From an uncultured Bacilli bacterium (lineage in GTDB: Bacteria > Bacillota_I > Bacilli_A > RF39 > UBA660), in NCBI GenBank assembly GCA_934163035.1, contig CAKPJX010000001.1:62001-126000 (forward strand): a stretch of 64,000 nucleotides of DNA. Direction: 5' to 3'. The first letter of the stretch is position 1. The number at the start of each line of letters is the position of its first letter. The notes under the pieces are model-generated. The model was not told where the DNA came from. It searched no databases and worked only from the letters and a program-made list of their open reading frames with translations. Below are positions 45,894 to 55,842 of this stretch, one piece after another. A program made the position numbers and the translations under genes.

Positions 45894-45935
45894 GACATCA
45901 CCGCCCTATATTATATAACATTTTTTCCAAACAGT

Positions 45936-47513
45936 CTAATTATTTACTCTTTGCTTAACCATTTCAGTACCAACATCTATTTTTTCAAAAGAATAACCAT
46001 TATTTTTACCATAAATGATAATGTCTCTTAAAGCATCCCTTGTATAAGGCTTAATATCATGCATTAATACCATATTAACTCTATCTTTTTTTAATCCCCC
46101 AACTACATTATTATAAATGTCTGCTGCTGTTATTCCAGCTCTACCACTTGCATCTCCAGATGATAAGTTCCAATCATAATAACGATATCCTCTTTCAATC
46201 ACCATAGATGTTAAAGTACTCATAATACCCACAGAATAACGTCTACTAACTGTATTACTAGAACCACCTGGGAATCTAATAATTTTAGAGTCCAATCCAG
46301 TTATTCTTCTAACTCTATCACCAACTAAGTTTAAATCATTAAAATATGAATCAACAGAAGCATAAACAGTTGCATAATTATGGCTAGCTGTATGTAAACC
46401 AATAGAATGGCCCTCATCATATGCCCTCTTAATTAATTCATCTGGTCCACCATTAGTAACAAAAAACGTTGCTTTAATGCCTTGCTCTTTTAAAATATCC
46501 AAAATAATATTAGTAGTTCCCTCTTTAGGTCCATCATCAAAGGTTAAATAAATTGTTCCATTTCTTCCTCTCTCCGAAACAATTACTTTCTTTTTTTTCT
46601 CTGTCTTATTTAAAGTACTATCAGATACAGTATAAGTAATTTCATATTCCCCTGGAGAAGAAGTATTAACATCACCAGATACTTGTATTTTACTACTTAT
46701 ATCATGATCGCAATTGTCAGTAGCAATAGCTCCATCATCACTATAAGTATCCCCAACAAATAAATACTTAATATCCCCATTATTAAGAGTTAGTTCTGGG
46801 TAAACAACATCTTTATATATTAATTTTCTACTTACACTTCTTTTATTACCACTACTATCAAAGACACTATAAACAACTTTATCTTTATAATATTTAACTT
46901 TGACTTTTTTAGTTATATCTCCATCATAATTATCATAAGCCTTATATGAATCATCTTTATAAGTAGCACCTGGACATAAATAAATATCATCATCACTAGA
47001 AAGCGTTATAACTGGAGAACTTTTATCTACAACAATAACTGTTCTAACTATCTTTCTTTTAAAAATACCTTTAGCTTCATATACAATTTTATACTTTCCT
47101 AGTTTTGTAGAATTAACTCTACCACTAACCTTAACCTTCTTAGTCAAATCTCGTCCCAAAAAAGAAGCAGAATATCCAGCCTCTCTATATTTTTCTTTAT
47201 AATTAATTAATACATTCTTTTTACCCTTTAAAGTAATTATAGGAAATAAAAATATTAAGCCTAATAAAATAACTAATACTAAACTAACACTAGAAAACAA
47301 AATAAATTTTTTCTTACTAGGCTTTTTACTCAAGTTAGTTGTCTCATCATTAGACACTTCTTCAATTGAGTCCTCAGATAATGACACTTCTTCACCTAAA
47401 TCTTCGGATACTAACAATTCTTCATCTAATTTCTCAACATCATCCAAAGTATCAACCTTAGTTTCTTCTTTTACTATCTTTTTTACTTTTTTCTTCTTTG
47501 ACTTTTTACTCAT
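45936..47513 (-). CDS. Membrane-anchored polysaccharide deacetylase with Ig-like (DUF5011) domains
   Basis: 525 residues from ATG 47513 (GGGTGATAGT upstream). A Lys-rich and acidic cytoplasmic head, one membrane span (about 70-93), three bacterial Ig-like domains of the DUF5011 type (recurring GDI/GDV-TxKxxV and YTVxDSxxN patterns) and a C-terminal NodB deacetylase domain. Its motifs are intact: TFDDGPKEG, HTASH, RFPGGSSN and the final VLMHD. It removes acetyl groups from wall polysaccharide or peptidoglycan sugars outside the cell, often giving lysozyme resistance. Confidence 0.9.
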   Translation of the reverse strand: MSKKSKKKKVKKIVKEETKVDTLDDVEKLDEELLVSEDLGEEVSLSEDSIEEVSNDETTNLSKKPSKKKFILFSSVSLVLVILLGLIFLFPIITLKGKKNVLINYKEKYREAGYSASFLGRDLTKKVKVSGRVNSTKLGKYKIVYEAKGIFKRKIVRTVIVVDKSSPVITLSSDDDIYLCPGATYKDDSYKAYDNYDGDITKKVKVKYYKDKVVYSVFDSSGNKRSVSRKLIYKDVVYPELTLNNGDIKYLFVGDTYSDDGAIATDNCDHDISSKIQVSGDVNTSSPGEYEITYTVSDSTLNKTEKKKKVIVSERGRNGTIYLTFDDGPKEGTTNIILDILKEQGIKATFFVTNGGPDELIKRAYDEGHSIGLHTASHNYATVYASVDSYFNDLNLVGDRVRRITGLDSKIIRFPGGSSNTVSRRYSVGIMSTLTSMVIERGYRYYDWNLSSGDASGRAGITAADIYNNVVGGLKKDRVNMVLMHDIKPYTRDALRDIIIYGKNNGYSFEKIDVGTEMVKQRVNN

Positions 47514-47567
47514 ACTATCACCCAACTATTACAATTATATCTTGAAAAAGTCTATTTGTCTATAATT

Positions 47568-48266
47568 CTATCTCTCATATTTATTCTCTTTAATAAACTC
47601 TCTCAAAATTTTTGTAAGAGCTCTTTTCTCAATTCTTGATACATAACTCCTAGAAATATTTAACTTTTTAGCTATTGCTTTTTGTGTCTCTTCAAACATA
47701 TTATTAAGTCCGTATCTTCTAATTATTATTTCCTTCTCTCTAGGAGTTAATACCTTAAAATATTTTCTTAATAAGATGATATTATCTTTTAAATCAATAT
47801 CATCAATAAAATCAACCTTAGGAGTCTTTAAAACATCAACAATATTTATCTCATTACCATCTTTATCAAATCCTAAAACATCATTAATGGATATATCCTT
47901 ACTGTACTTATTATTACTTCTAAAGTACATCAAAATTTCATTTTCTATACATCTAGCACAATAAGTTGTTATTTTAACTCCCTTATCAAGTGAAAAAGTA
48001 TCAACTCCCTTTATAAGTCCAATCGTCCCAATACTAATCAAATCATCACTATCACTATAATTACTATCAAATTTTTTTATAATATGAGCAACTAATCTTA
48101 AATTATGTTCAATTAATTTATTTCTCGCATTAGTATCACCATTCATTTTCTTTTTTATATATTCTTCTTCCTCTTCAGAACTCAAAGGTTCTGGAAAAAT
48201 TTCATTAGAATACGAACCAGTAAATCCAAAAAAATCTTTTAACATGGATATAATATTTAAAAACAT
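47568..48266 (-). CDS. SigK-like (sporulation class) RNA polymerase sigma factor
   Basis: 232 residues. The sequence follows Bacillus SigK closely: FPEPLSSEEEEEYIKKKMNGD, RNKLIEHNLRLVAHIIKKF, DDLISIGTIGLIKGVDTF, TTYCARCIENEILMYFRS, DVLGFDKDGNEINIVDVLKTPKVD and a region 4 REKEIIIRRYGL...LNISRSYVSRIEKRALTKIL. In sporulators SigK drives late mother-cell genes and is activated by pro-sequence removal; an N-terminal hydrophobic stretch of similar length is present (MFLNIISMLKDFFGF). It is uninterrupted, without a skin element. Whether the organism sporulates is not shown by this window. Confidence 0.85.
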   Translation of the reverse strand: MFLNIISMLKDFFGFTGSYSNEIFPEPLSSEEEEEYIKKKMNGDTNARNKLIEHNLRLVAHIIKKFDSNYSDSDDLISIGTIGLIKGVDTFSLDKGVKITTYCARCIENEILMYFRSNNKYSKDISINDVLGFDKDGNEINIVDVLKTPKVDFIDDIDLKDNIILLRKYFKVLTPREKEIIIRRYGLNNMFEETQKAIAKKLNISRSYVSRIEKRALTKILREFIKENKYER

Positions 48267-48309
48267 ATAATTCTCTCCTCAAAAGAATTATATGTCGAAT
48301 TTTGAAAAT

Positions 48310-49044
48310 TTATTTTACATGAATTTTAGGAAGTGATGAGACCTTATCAATATCAAGTCCCATAACACCCTCATTTGTATATTGAATACCTCTTTGAAGA
48401 TCACTAAGTGGTATATACTTACGACCACTATCTTCCATTAAAGGTATTGCTCCCTCTTCTCTATTTTTGTTAAACTCCCCTAATGCAACAGCAGTCATTC
48501 GTAAATCATCATATAATTTTATAATAGCACGTGTCTTTTCTTCAACACTTTTTTTACTATTCTCAATTTCTTGAATTTTTCTTAAAATTCTAACATTTAT
48601 ACCAGTAAAGTATTTAGTATCAACTCTATCATTAACTAAAAGCTCATTAAAATAATTTGTAGTAATAGAACTTGCCTTCACTTTACCAGATATAACAAAG
48701 TCAGCCTCTCCTGGCGTAAAATATGAATTATAATAATCTTCATCTCTATACATTTCACTAAATGGTACCTCTGGCCTCATTGTTGAAAGTGAAACAGCAT
48801 CTGCACCATTTACACAAAATGGATCTTGAAAAATACGTTCTTCTTCAGAAGAAAGGCCACCTTTTTGTAACCTTTTAGAAAGAAGACCTCTATTTAAAAT
48901 ACTAGGTACTTTATCAATTGGTGCACAACTATGATACTTATCATCACTGGGCAATATCAACTTTCCTCTACACGATTCAATATTATCTCTAACAACTTTA
49001 TAAACTTGCCTAGTATCAACCTTATAAACCTCTAATTTACTCAT
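48310..49044 (-). CDS. Uncharacterised protein, possible ADP-ribosyltransferase-like fold
   Basis: 244 residues, soluble. The segment YHSCAPIDKVPSILNRGLLSKRL resembles the start of DarT/Tpt1-type ADP-ribosyltransferase folds (His, then a SIL-xxGL-xS helix-turn). It is followed by ADAVSLSTMRPEVPF and FVISGKVKAS, which could be the matching strands. I see no certain catalytic Glu in the expected place, so this is a weak structural guess. No antitoxin-like neighbour. AGGGGGATGG precedes the ATG. An RNA- or protein-modifying role is possible but unproven. Confidence 0.4.
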   Translation of the reverse strand: MSKLEVYKVDTRQVYKVVRDNIESCRGKLILPSDDKYHSCAPIDKVPSILNRGLLSKRLQKGGLSSEEERIFQDPFCVNGADAVSLSTMRPEVPFSEMYRDEDYYNSYFTPGEADFVISGKVKASSITTNYFNELLVNDRVDTKYFTGINVRILRKIQEIENSKKSVEEKTRAIIKLYDDLRMTAVALGEFNKNREEGAIPLMEDSGRKYIPLSDLQRGIQYTNEGVMGLDIDKVSSLPKIHVK

Positions 49045-49109
49045 ATAACCATCCCCCTCAATTAGTATCCAAATTATACACTAAAATAAGGATTTTGTCA
49101 AGAAAATTC

Positions 49110-49159
49110 GAACATATATTCTCAAAATAGATTTGAACATATATTTTCAAAACAGACTT
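49110..49159. repeat. Two 25-bp tandem repeats at the 3' end of the VanZ-like gene
   Basis: GAACATATATTCTCAAAATAGATTT at 49110-49134 is followed by a close copy at 49135-49159. The second copy contains the end of the VanZ-like reading frame, so the first looks like a small 3' duplication. Confidence 0.6.
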
Positions 49160-49572
49160 CTACGAGCTCTAAAAAGTATACTTTTATAAAAAATTATTCC
49201 TAAAAAAGAACTAATAGTATCTAATAAAACATCAACGAAACTACCACTTCTGCCAACTATAAACAACTGATGAATCTCATCACTACAAGCATAAACAAAG
49301 CAGAAAAGCAAAGAAAAAACAAGTAACTGACGAATAGATAAGTTAAACTCAATAAATAAGTTAATAACTAAAAAGCCTAATAAAAAGTATATTATAAAAT
49401 GTGCACTTTTTCTAACAAAAGTAATTAAACGATTAGTTTTTCTATTATTTTTAAAAAAGACAGTTATAACTCTATCACTTCTTTTTGTTGATTTAACTCC
49501 AGACTCATTAGAAAAAGCAAATATAAACACCATAACAATCAAAACCAAAACTAATTTAAAAATTTTTCTCAA
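49147..49572 (-). CDS. VanZ-like membrane protein
   Basis: About 141 residues from a TTG at 49572 that has AGTAGGTG 7 nt upstream; a GTG at 49593 is the alternative. Four membrane helices with the VanZ signature: FSNESG early, VRKSAHFIIYFLLG, and DEIHQLFIVGRSGSFVDVLLDTISSFLG. Members of the family include teicoplanin-resistance VanZ but most are of unknown function. Immediately follows the 332-residue hypothetical gene. Confidence 0.88.
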   Translation of the reverse strand: MRKIFKLVLVLIVMVFIFAFSNESGVKSTKRSDRVITVFFKNNRKTNRLITFVRKSAHFIIYFLLGFLVINLFIEFNLSIRQLLVFSLLFCFVYACSDEIHQLFIVGRSGSFVDVLLDTISSFLGIIFYKSILFRARRSLF

Positions 49573-49592
49573 AATAATAACACCTACTAACA

Positions 49593-50591
49593 CTATTTAA
49601 TACTTTTATTTTTCTTATCCTCACCAACACAAATATCATAAATTCTACTAATACTCGCATCATACATAGGAAGCTCCTCATTTCCAGAATAAGCCTTCCC
49701 CATAAGCTCAGATACTATTCCAAGATTTAAAAACAACTCAACCGCTTCACTACTTTTTCCCATCTTTCCAAAAGCAGAAAAATAATTTTGAAAACTATCA
49801 TTATTCATAAAAAATTTAATCATCTCAGGCATCAATAAACTAAACTTTTTCTTATATTGAGGGAAAAGTGCTTTACCAACCATAAAAACTGCATTTATAG
49901 CCTCTTCAGAATATGAAAGATACCCGCTTTTCATCCCATCAAAACAAAATGACTTAGGTTTAGGCATACTTTTCCCATTATTAATAATATAATCCGTTGT
50001 ATAACATGCCAATCCTAAATTAAAAAATGATAAACCCCTCTTTACATAATTATCTTGCATAATACTAGGTTCACCCAAAAAAGAATAATTACCAGTGTTT
50101 TTTGAATAGTGAAAATAAAAATCAGTATAAAATTTATCAAAAAGTGTCAAATTAAGTGGATTGTATAATTCCTCTTTTACAATATCATCAGAATAACCAC
50201 CTCTAATAAAATTACCAGATACATTAACACCGCCAAACTTATCAATTGTGCAAGGAAAACCATACCCCCATTCTCCACCATAAATATTCATTTGTTTAAT
50301 TTTCTCAATGCCAGAAACTATAAAACTTTTATTTGTATCATCAATCAAAGATGAATCAAGAAGAGACTTAAAGTACTCTTCATAAAATAAAGTACTTTTA
50401 TAAATAAAATCTAAATCAGCCTGTTTTTCCCCATCCATATTATGCTCATCAAGAAAAAATGATCTACTGTATCCTTTCTGATCAAATCTATCTAAATATG
50501 TTCTAACACTATCAGAATAATACCTATCGAGCCAAACATTAATTTCTGGTAAATAGTTAAGTTTATCTAAAAATTCATGCTTATATTCCAT
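49593..50591 (-). CDS. Uncharacterised soluble protein
   Basis: 332 residues from ATG 50591; a longer reading to 50648 runs into the divergent promoter. No family recognised. It is helical with aromatic-rich segments (LPEINVWLDRYYSDSVRTYLDRF, GGEWGYGFPCTIDKFGGV, KRGLSFFNLGLACYTTDYII) and a final Lys-rich tail. No signal peptide or membrane segment. Divergent from the arginase-like gene and followed directly by the VanZ-like gene. Confidence 0.6.
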   Translation of the reverse strand: MEYKHEFLDKLNYLPEINVWLDRYYSDSVRTYLDRFDQKGYSRSFFLDEHNMDGEKQADLDFIYKSTLFYEEYFKSLLDSSLIDDTNKSFIVSGIEKIKQMNIYGGEWGYGFPCTIDKFGGVNVSGNFIRGGYSDDIVKEELYNPLNLTLFDKFYTDFYFHYSKNTGNYSFLGEPSIMQDNYVKRGLSFFNLGLACYTTDYIINNGKSMPKPKSFCFDGMKSGYLSYSEEAINAVFMVGKALFPQYKKKFSLLMPEMIKFFMNNDSFQNYFSAFGKMGKSSEAVELFLNLGIVSELMGKAYSGNEELPMYDASISRIYDICVGEDKKNKSIK

Positions 50592-50653
50592 AAATATCAA
50601 TACCCTTCTACTAACAATTATACAGTAAATAAAATGAAAATCAAACATATTCC

Positions 50654-50682
50654 TTGATATAATAGATTATTTAAGATAAACT
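50654..50682 (+). promoter_or_regulatory. Promoter of the arginase-like gene
   Basis: TTGATA (50654-50659), 17 bp, TAAACT (50677-50682), then GAAGGTGAG just before the ATG at 50701. Confidence 0.55.
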
Positions 50683-50700
50683 ATAAAAGAAGGTGAGATA

Positions 50701-51588
50701 ATGGAAACAATTATTATAGGAGCAGGAAGTGATCTAGGTGTACACATAGATGGATCACGTCTTGGGCCAGAACAATTATTGAATGATATTAAAAGTTTTT
50801 ATACAAAAGAGACAACTCTTTTGAAGCAAGATGAAAGTATTATTAAAAGTAGAAATTTATCTGACAGAAAAAAAAATGAATATGAAATAGATAAATATAA
50901 TACTGAATTGTACAATTCTATTATAGAAAAACAAAATGGAAAAACTTTTCCCATAATTATAGGTGGTGACAGCACTGTTGCTATACCAGCTGCTTTAGCT
51001 AGTTCAAAACAATATGATAATATTGGTATTATTTGGTTTAGTGCTTCAACAAACTATAATACATTTGAAACTACTACAACAGGAAACATGAATGACCTAT
51101 CGCTAGCCGCTATTGCCGGTGTTAAAAATCAAGAATTACGTTATTATAGTGATGCTAATGTAATTCAACCAACAAAAACGGTTATAATAGGTCCAAGAGA
51201 TATTACTGATTGGGAAAAAGACAATATAAGATACTCAGGCGCAACAATTTTTACAGTCCAGGACATTAAAAAAAAGGGTATAGAATATGTAATGGAACAA
51301 GCATTTAATATCGCCACTAATAATACCAAAGGAGTTCACATAAATTTTGATCTAAGCATAATAGATCCAGAAAGTGCACCTGGAGTTTCAATACCAAAAT
51401 TTAACGGCATCTCAGAAGAAGAAGCTATGAATATTACCAGTATAATAAGAAAAAATATAAAAAACGTTGTCTCATATGATATCGTTGAATATAACCCATT
51501 AAGAGATGAAAATCGTAAAACTGAACAAATAGCAGTAAATATATTAGCTCAAATAATTAGTAGTGTTCAAAATAAGAAAGCATTTTAA
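50701..51588 (+). CDS. Arginase-family protein with degenerate metal site (probable pseudoenzyme)
   Basis: 295 residues that align end to end with bacterial arginase (GLGVHIDGSRLGP-like start, IIIGGDxxVAIPAAL, NTFETTTTGNM, GVHINFDLSIIDPESAPGVS, VEYNP...KTEQIAVNIL). The six manganese ligands are nearly all gone: GGDH is GGDS (S91), the DAHxD motif is SASTN (S114, S116, N118), the catalytic-loop His is N131, and only D217 of the DxD pair remains (second is S219). Arginase activity is therefore unlikely. The reading frame is intact with its own promoter and terminator, so a binding or structural role is more likely than decay. Confidence 0.88.
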   Translation: METIIIGAGSDLGVHIDGSRLGPEQLLNDIKSFYTKETTLLKQDESIIKSRNLSDRKKNEYEIDKYNTELYNSIIEKQNGKTFPIIIGGDSTVAIPAALASSKQYDNIGIIWFSASTNYNTFETTTTGNMNDLSLAAIAGVKNQELRYYSDANVIQPTKTVIIGPRDITDWEKDNIRYSGATIFTVQDIKKKGIEYVMEQAFNIATNNTKGVHINFDLSIIDPESAPGVSIPKFNGISEEEAMNITSIIRKNIKNVVSYDIVEYNPLRDENRKTEQIAVNILAQIISSVQNKKAF

Positions 51589-51622
51589 AAAACATCAAGC
51601 TTCAAAACTTGATGTTTTTATA
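51588..51622. terminator. Bidirectional terminator after the arginase-like gene
   Basis: AAACATCAAG-CTTCAAAA-CTTGATGTTT followed by TTATATT; A-rich on the other flank. It lies between two convergent genes. Confidence 0.8.
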
Positions 51623-51637
51623 TTAATTAAATTTATA

Positions 51638-53299
51638 TTATGCCTTTTTCTTAGCACTACTTATTTGCTTATAAACTAAGAAGCTAGAAATACCAACCAA
51701 TGATATTAGCAGAATAAATACAAAAATCGTAGCAGAAGTCTGAGGATTTTGTATTGAAGAAGTAGGAACAAATTTAGCCTCAATTATAACCTCTTCATCA
51801 GGCATTTCAAAAGTACCATTAACTACTTTAACCTCTACTCCACTTTTAGTAACAACTCTAAGTTTTACTAAAGTATATCCTTCTTCTGGCTCTATTGTAT
51901 ATGTAACTTTATCACTAACTGTACCATAAGTTTTACTAGGAACAATTCTACCATTACCAACAATCTTAGTTTCTATCTTTTTACCAACTGATAACTTTAT
52001 CATAAAAGCACTAGCATCTGGTAAAGTTAAAGGATAATCCAATTCATTCATAAAGAAATCCATACCATTATTAACATTAAATCCACATACACCAAAACCA
52101 TCACTAAATGATACAAGTCTAAATGGAAGCGTAACACTAGTATTTAAAGTTTCACTTCTAAATCCAAAATAACCATTCAAGTTAATTTCACTTTCATAAT
52201 TGAAATTAGAATCATAAATTCTAACGGAAGCATATTCTTTAACGTTTAAAGGTGAATCTTCATTTAAAATTGCTGCCTTTGCAGATAGATTAACACCACT
52301 AACAATAAATTTGTTATTTTTATATATAATACCTAATGGAGCAAAATATTTAAGATCAGGCACTAACGATAAATCAACATCCGAATTTTGCAAATCATTA
52401 ATTTTAGTTACAATATCATACAAGTTTTCAGTAACAAAACTAACAGTATAATTACTATCAATTTTATAAATACCTAGTGGAGAAGAAATATAAAAAGTAT
52501 TTCCAATCTTCACCATTTGCATAAATGATTGTCCCATTATAAATGATTGATCATTTTCAGAAAAACCTAATATGGGCACAGACTCCTGTGATGACATAGG
52601 AATTGTTAAAATTTGCTCAGTTCTTTTTAAACTATCATCAATAGTTACAAGCTTAGTACCCTCACCCTCTTGAGAAGATATAAGATAATAAAGTTTATTA
52701 TCATCCACTAATAATTCTGGATAAACATTATATAAGTTAACATCTTCCATAGAAGATACTAAATTGAAATTCTTATCATAGAAAAATACTGTAAATGGGT
52801 TTTCTTTTGTAGCATCAATATCATCACCATTAGCTTTATAATTAGCATCAATAACTACATAATAGTTGCCAAGTTCTTTAATGTTATAACCTCTAACATT
52901 AGCTTTTTCCTCAACTAATTTTCCATCATTACTTATTTTCTTTAATCCATCAAAACTAATAACATAAATATATTGACCATCACTCATTAAACCATAAGCA
53001 CCATATAAAGTACTATTTTTCATTTCATAACGCCAAATTTCAGTACCATTATTATCATACTTAATAAGGGTATTAATCATATTAAAATCAGCATTACTGT
53101 TAACCATCCTATTCTGCCTAATATCAAGAACGACAACTCCACCATTAACCTCTAAAGAATTTAATCCTAAAGTCACTGCATTATTATTATTCCAGATCTT
53201 TTTAATAGACTCATTATATTCAAGTGCAAAACTATTAATAGGGGCAATACATAAAAAGCCCAAAATTAAAGCAATAAATAATAAAAATTTCTTTTTCAT
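51638..53299 (-). CDS. Secreted surface protein with NPQTS sorting signal
   Basis: 553 residues. Signal peptide about 1-25 (ending INSFALE). A long region of repeated beta strands (GLMSDGQYIYVISFDGLKKIS, GIYKIDSNYTV, GIIYKNNKFIVSG) resembles a beta-propeller. A repeat of the InlB/SprB type near the C-terminus (VTYTIEPEEGYTLVKLRV...FEMPDEEVIIEAKF) is followed by NPQTS at 518-522, a hydrophobic span and a basic tail. NPQT[N/S/G] is the kind of motif used by class B sortases. It contrasts with the LPNTG signal at 24.9 kb. Confidence 0.82.
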   Translation of the reverse strand: MKKKFLLFIALILGFLCIAPINSFALEYNESIKKIWNNNNAVTLGLNSLEVNGGVVVLDIRQNRMVNSNADFNMINTLIKYDNNGTEIWRYEMKNSTLYGAYGLMSDGQYIYVISFDGLKKISNDGKLVEEKANVRGYNIKELGNYYVVIDANYKANGDDIDATKENPFTVFFYDKNFNLVSSMEDVNLYNVYPELLVDDNKLYYLISSQEGEGTKLVTIDDSLKRTEQILTIPMSSQESVPILGFSENDQSFIMGQSFMQMVKIGNTFYISSPLGIYKIDSNYTVSFVTENLYDIVTKINDLQNSDVDLSLVPDLKYFAPLGIIYKNNKFIVSGVNLSAKAAILNEDSPLNVKEYASVRIYDSNFNYESEINLNGYFGFRSETLNTSVTLPFRLVSFSDGFGVCGFNVNNGMDFFMNELDYPLTLPDASAFMIKLSVGKKIETKIVGNGRIVPSKTYGTVSDKVTYTIEPEEGYTLVKLRVVTKSGVEVKVVNGTFEMPDEEVIIEAKFVPTSSIQNPQTSATIFVFILLISLVGISSFLVYKQISSAKKKA

Positions 53300-53375
53300 A
53301 AAAAACGCCTCCTCAATTTCTACTATTATAACCTACTATTATAATACTACATAAGTATAGCAAAATTTGTAAAAA

Positions 53376-53403
53376 AAAACAATATGTTTACATATTGTTA
53401 ATT
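53376..53403 (-). terminator. Terminator after ftsZ
   Basis: Minus strand AACAATATG-TAAAC-ATATTGTT followed by TTTTTTTTA, overlapping the end of ftsZ (stop at 53402). Confidence 0.8.
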
Positions 53404-54529
53404 AATAATTTCTATCTCTTAAAAATGGTGGTAAATCAAAATCCCCAGCAGAATTATCACCATCGTCTTGTAATAATTCAGGTTTTCTAGAATGTTCAGA
53501 ATCTATCATAGAACTTCTTCTTGTAGGAGTAACATTACTAAAGATTGGTTCTTGTGTAGCTTGAGACTGCATTTTCTTGTTTTTATCAAATCCGGTTGCT
53601 ATAACAGTAACAATTACTTCATCTGATAAGTTTTCATTAATTACAGAACCAAAGATAGTATTGATATCTGTATTAGCTGCCGCTCTTACTACCTCAGCTG
53701 CCTGCTCAGCTTCAAAAAGTGTCAAATTAACTCCACCAGTAATATTAACAATGGCATCAGTAGCACCATCTATTGAAGTCTCAAGCAATGGTGAAGACAC
53801 AGCTTGTTTAGCAGCTTCTATTGCTCTTTCTTCACCCATACCAATTCCTATACCAATAATAGCATGACCACTCTTTTCCATTACAGCTTTAACATCGGCA
53901 AAGTCAAGATTGACAAGACCAACAACAGCTATTAAATCTGAAATAGATTGAACACCACGTCTTAAAACATTATCAACTTCTTTAAACGCTTCAAGCATTG
54001 GAGTTGTTTTATCAATTATTTCTCTCAACCTATCATTAGGAATGATTATTATTGTATCAACATGTTTCTTTAATTCTTCTATACCAGCCAAAGCATTGTC
54101 CATTCTTCTCTTTCCTTCAAATGAGAATGGCTTTGTAACAATAGCAACAGTTAGTGCCCCTAAACTTTGTGCTATCTCAGCAACTACAGGTGCAGAACCA
54201 GTACCGGTTCCTCCACCCATACCACAAGTTATAAAAACCATATCGGCATTAGTTAACGCATCTTCAATTTCTTTTTTTGATTCAACGGCAGCTTCCTTTC
54301 CAATTTCAGGCTTAGCTCCGGCTCCCAAACCATCAGTAAGAGAAGCACCAATCTGAATCTTAATATCAGCCTTTGATTGATTTAAAGCTTGTAAGTCAGT
54401 ATTAGCAGCTATAAACTCTACACCCTTAACACCAGACTCTATCATACGGTTAATAGCGTTACCTCCGCCACCGCCTAATCCAACAACTTTAATTTTAGCT
54501 AATTGATCCATCTCTAATCCGCCTACCAT
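53402..54529 (-). CDS. ftsZ: Cell division GTPase FtsZ
   Basis: 375 residues. Tubulin-type GTPase with [16 protein letters not shown] at the N-terminus, the signature [14 protein letters not shown], the T7 region [11 protein letters not shown] and a short conserved C-terminal peptide [11 protein letters not shown] that binds FtsA and other partners. It polymerises into the Z-ring at mid-cell. GGAGG precedes ATG 54529. It directly follows ftsA (11 bp) and ends with a strong terminator, so it is the last gene of the dcw unit. Confidence 0.98.
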   Translation of the reverse strand: MVGGLEMDQLAKIKVVGLGGGGGNAINRMIESGVKGVEFIAANTDLQALNQSKADIKIQIGASLTDGLGAGAKPEIGKEAAVESKKEIEDALTNADMVFITCGMGGGTGTGSAPVVAEIAQSLGALTVAIVTKPFSFEGKRRMDNALAGIEELKKHVDTIIIIPNDRLREIIDKTTPMLEAFKEVDNVLRRGVQSISDLIAVVGLVNLDFADVKAVMEKSGHAIIGIGIGMGEERAIEAAKQAVSSPLLETSIDGATDAIVNITGGVNLTLFEAEQAAEVVRAAANTDINTIFGSVINENLSDEVIVTVIATGFDKNKKMQSQATQEPIFSNVTPTRRSSMIDSEHSRKPELLQDDGDNSAGDFDLPPFLRDRNY

Positions 54530-54540
54530 ACACGTCCTCC

Positions 54541-55779
54541 TTAATTATCAAAAAAATGTCCAAATAATTTATTAATTATATTATCATTAGTAGCAACTTT
54601 CTGTCCTATATTCATTAAACTACTTTTATCATCACTATTTATCATATCATAACTTTTACCTCTAAGCAAAAGTTTATCATCAAAATACTTTATAAGTCCA
54701 TAACTACTACTAAACTTATTATTTCTAATACCCATAGTAGATATATTACAAATCTTAGCTCCAACTCCAAATTCTTCATCTATTAAATATTGAAAACCTA
54801 AAATTTCACTCAATCCACCTGTTATAATTATATAACGTATTTCACGTTTTGTTAAGTTTTTTATTTCATTTTTGGCAAATTTAAGTATTTCTTTTAGCCT
54901 TCCTTCAACTATCTTACTAGCACCAACTTGATTAATTTCAATCTTTTCACCATCAACATTCATAATTTCCATAACATCATTTCTATCAGCATAATTATTC
55001 ATACTAACAGCAAAACTTTCCTTAATTTTTCGAGCATCAGCATCATTTATTTTAAAAACATAAGATAAGTCTCGATCAACATTAAGACTTCCTATCGGAA
55101 TTACAGAATTTTTAATTTGAATACCCTTATTAAAAATTGAAATATTGCTACTAACCTCACCAATATTAATAATAGCGCCAACTAATTCATCTGTTTTATT
55201 GGTTTTAATTGCATAATAATCACCTGTTGAAGAAAAGCCTACGTCAACTGTCTCAAGACCACTAAGTCTCAAGACCTCAAGAATTCTATATAAAGATTCC
55301 TTATCCATTGTAGCTACTACAATTTTTGTTTCTAAAACTTTGCCCGGCATTCCTTTAGGATCATGAATACCTGTAACATCATCAACTACAAATTCAATCG
55401 GACTAACAGTAACGGCTTCTTCATCAGGACCAATTCTATCAACTAAAGCATCCCTTAAAACACATCTAACATCCTCACCAGTTATTTCTTCATAATCAAT
55501 AACATCCCAAGAACCAGAAAAGATTCTCATATTACAATTAATAGGAGGAACACAAGCAATAACCTTAGAAATTCTAATTCCAAGTTTATCATTAATACGT
55601 TTAATAGCGCTCTTCACACTATTAACAGCAGACTTAGTATCAGTAATAAATCCTTCCCTAATTCCACTAGATCTTACACTAGTAGATGCCAAAGTGAAGA
55701 ATTCCTTGTCCTTCTTTTCCATAACTACTATCTTAATACTATCAGTTCCCATATCAATAGCAGTATAAACATCACCCAT
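54541..55779 (-). CDS. ftsA: Cell division protein FtsA (actin-like membrane tether)
   Basis: 412 residues. Actin-fold ATPase: [14 protein letters not shown] (phosphate 1), the SHS2/1C region, [16 protein letters not shown] (phosphate 2), [13 protein letters not shown] (adenosine). The C-terminus LFGHFFDN is a short amphipathic helix typical of the membrane-targeting sequence. It anchors FtsZ filaments to the membrane. GGAGAGG lies upstream of the ATG. Between ftsZ and the GT-C-like array. Confidence 0.96.
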   Translation of the reverse strand: MGDVYTAIDMGTDSIKIVVMEKKDKEFFTLASTSVRSSGIREGFITDTKSAVNSVKSAIKRINDKLGIRISKVIACVPPINCNMRIFSGSWDVIDYEEITGEDVRCVLRDALVDRIGPDEEAVTVSPIEFVVDDVTGIHDPKGMPGKVLETKIVVATMDKESLYRILEVLRLSGLETVDVGFSSTGDYYAIKTNKTDELVGAIINIGEVSSNISIFNKGIQIKNSVIPIGSLNVDRDLSYVFKINDADARKIKESFAVSMNNYADRNDVMEIMNVDGEKIEINQVGASKIVEGRLKEILKFAKNEIKNLTKREIRYIIITGGLSEILGFQYLIDEEFGVGAKICNISTMGIRNNKFSSSYGLIKYFDDKLLLRGKSYDMINSDDKSSLMNIGQKVATNDNIINKLFGHFFDN

Positions 55780-55842
55780 GCATATCCTCTCCTATTCTTA
55801 AAATAATTATACTAACAAAATACCAATTTGTAAAATACATAA

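Noticed and set aside
47568..48266. Interruption of the SigK-like gene by a skin-type element
   Set aside because: The frame is continuous through all sigma regions.
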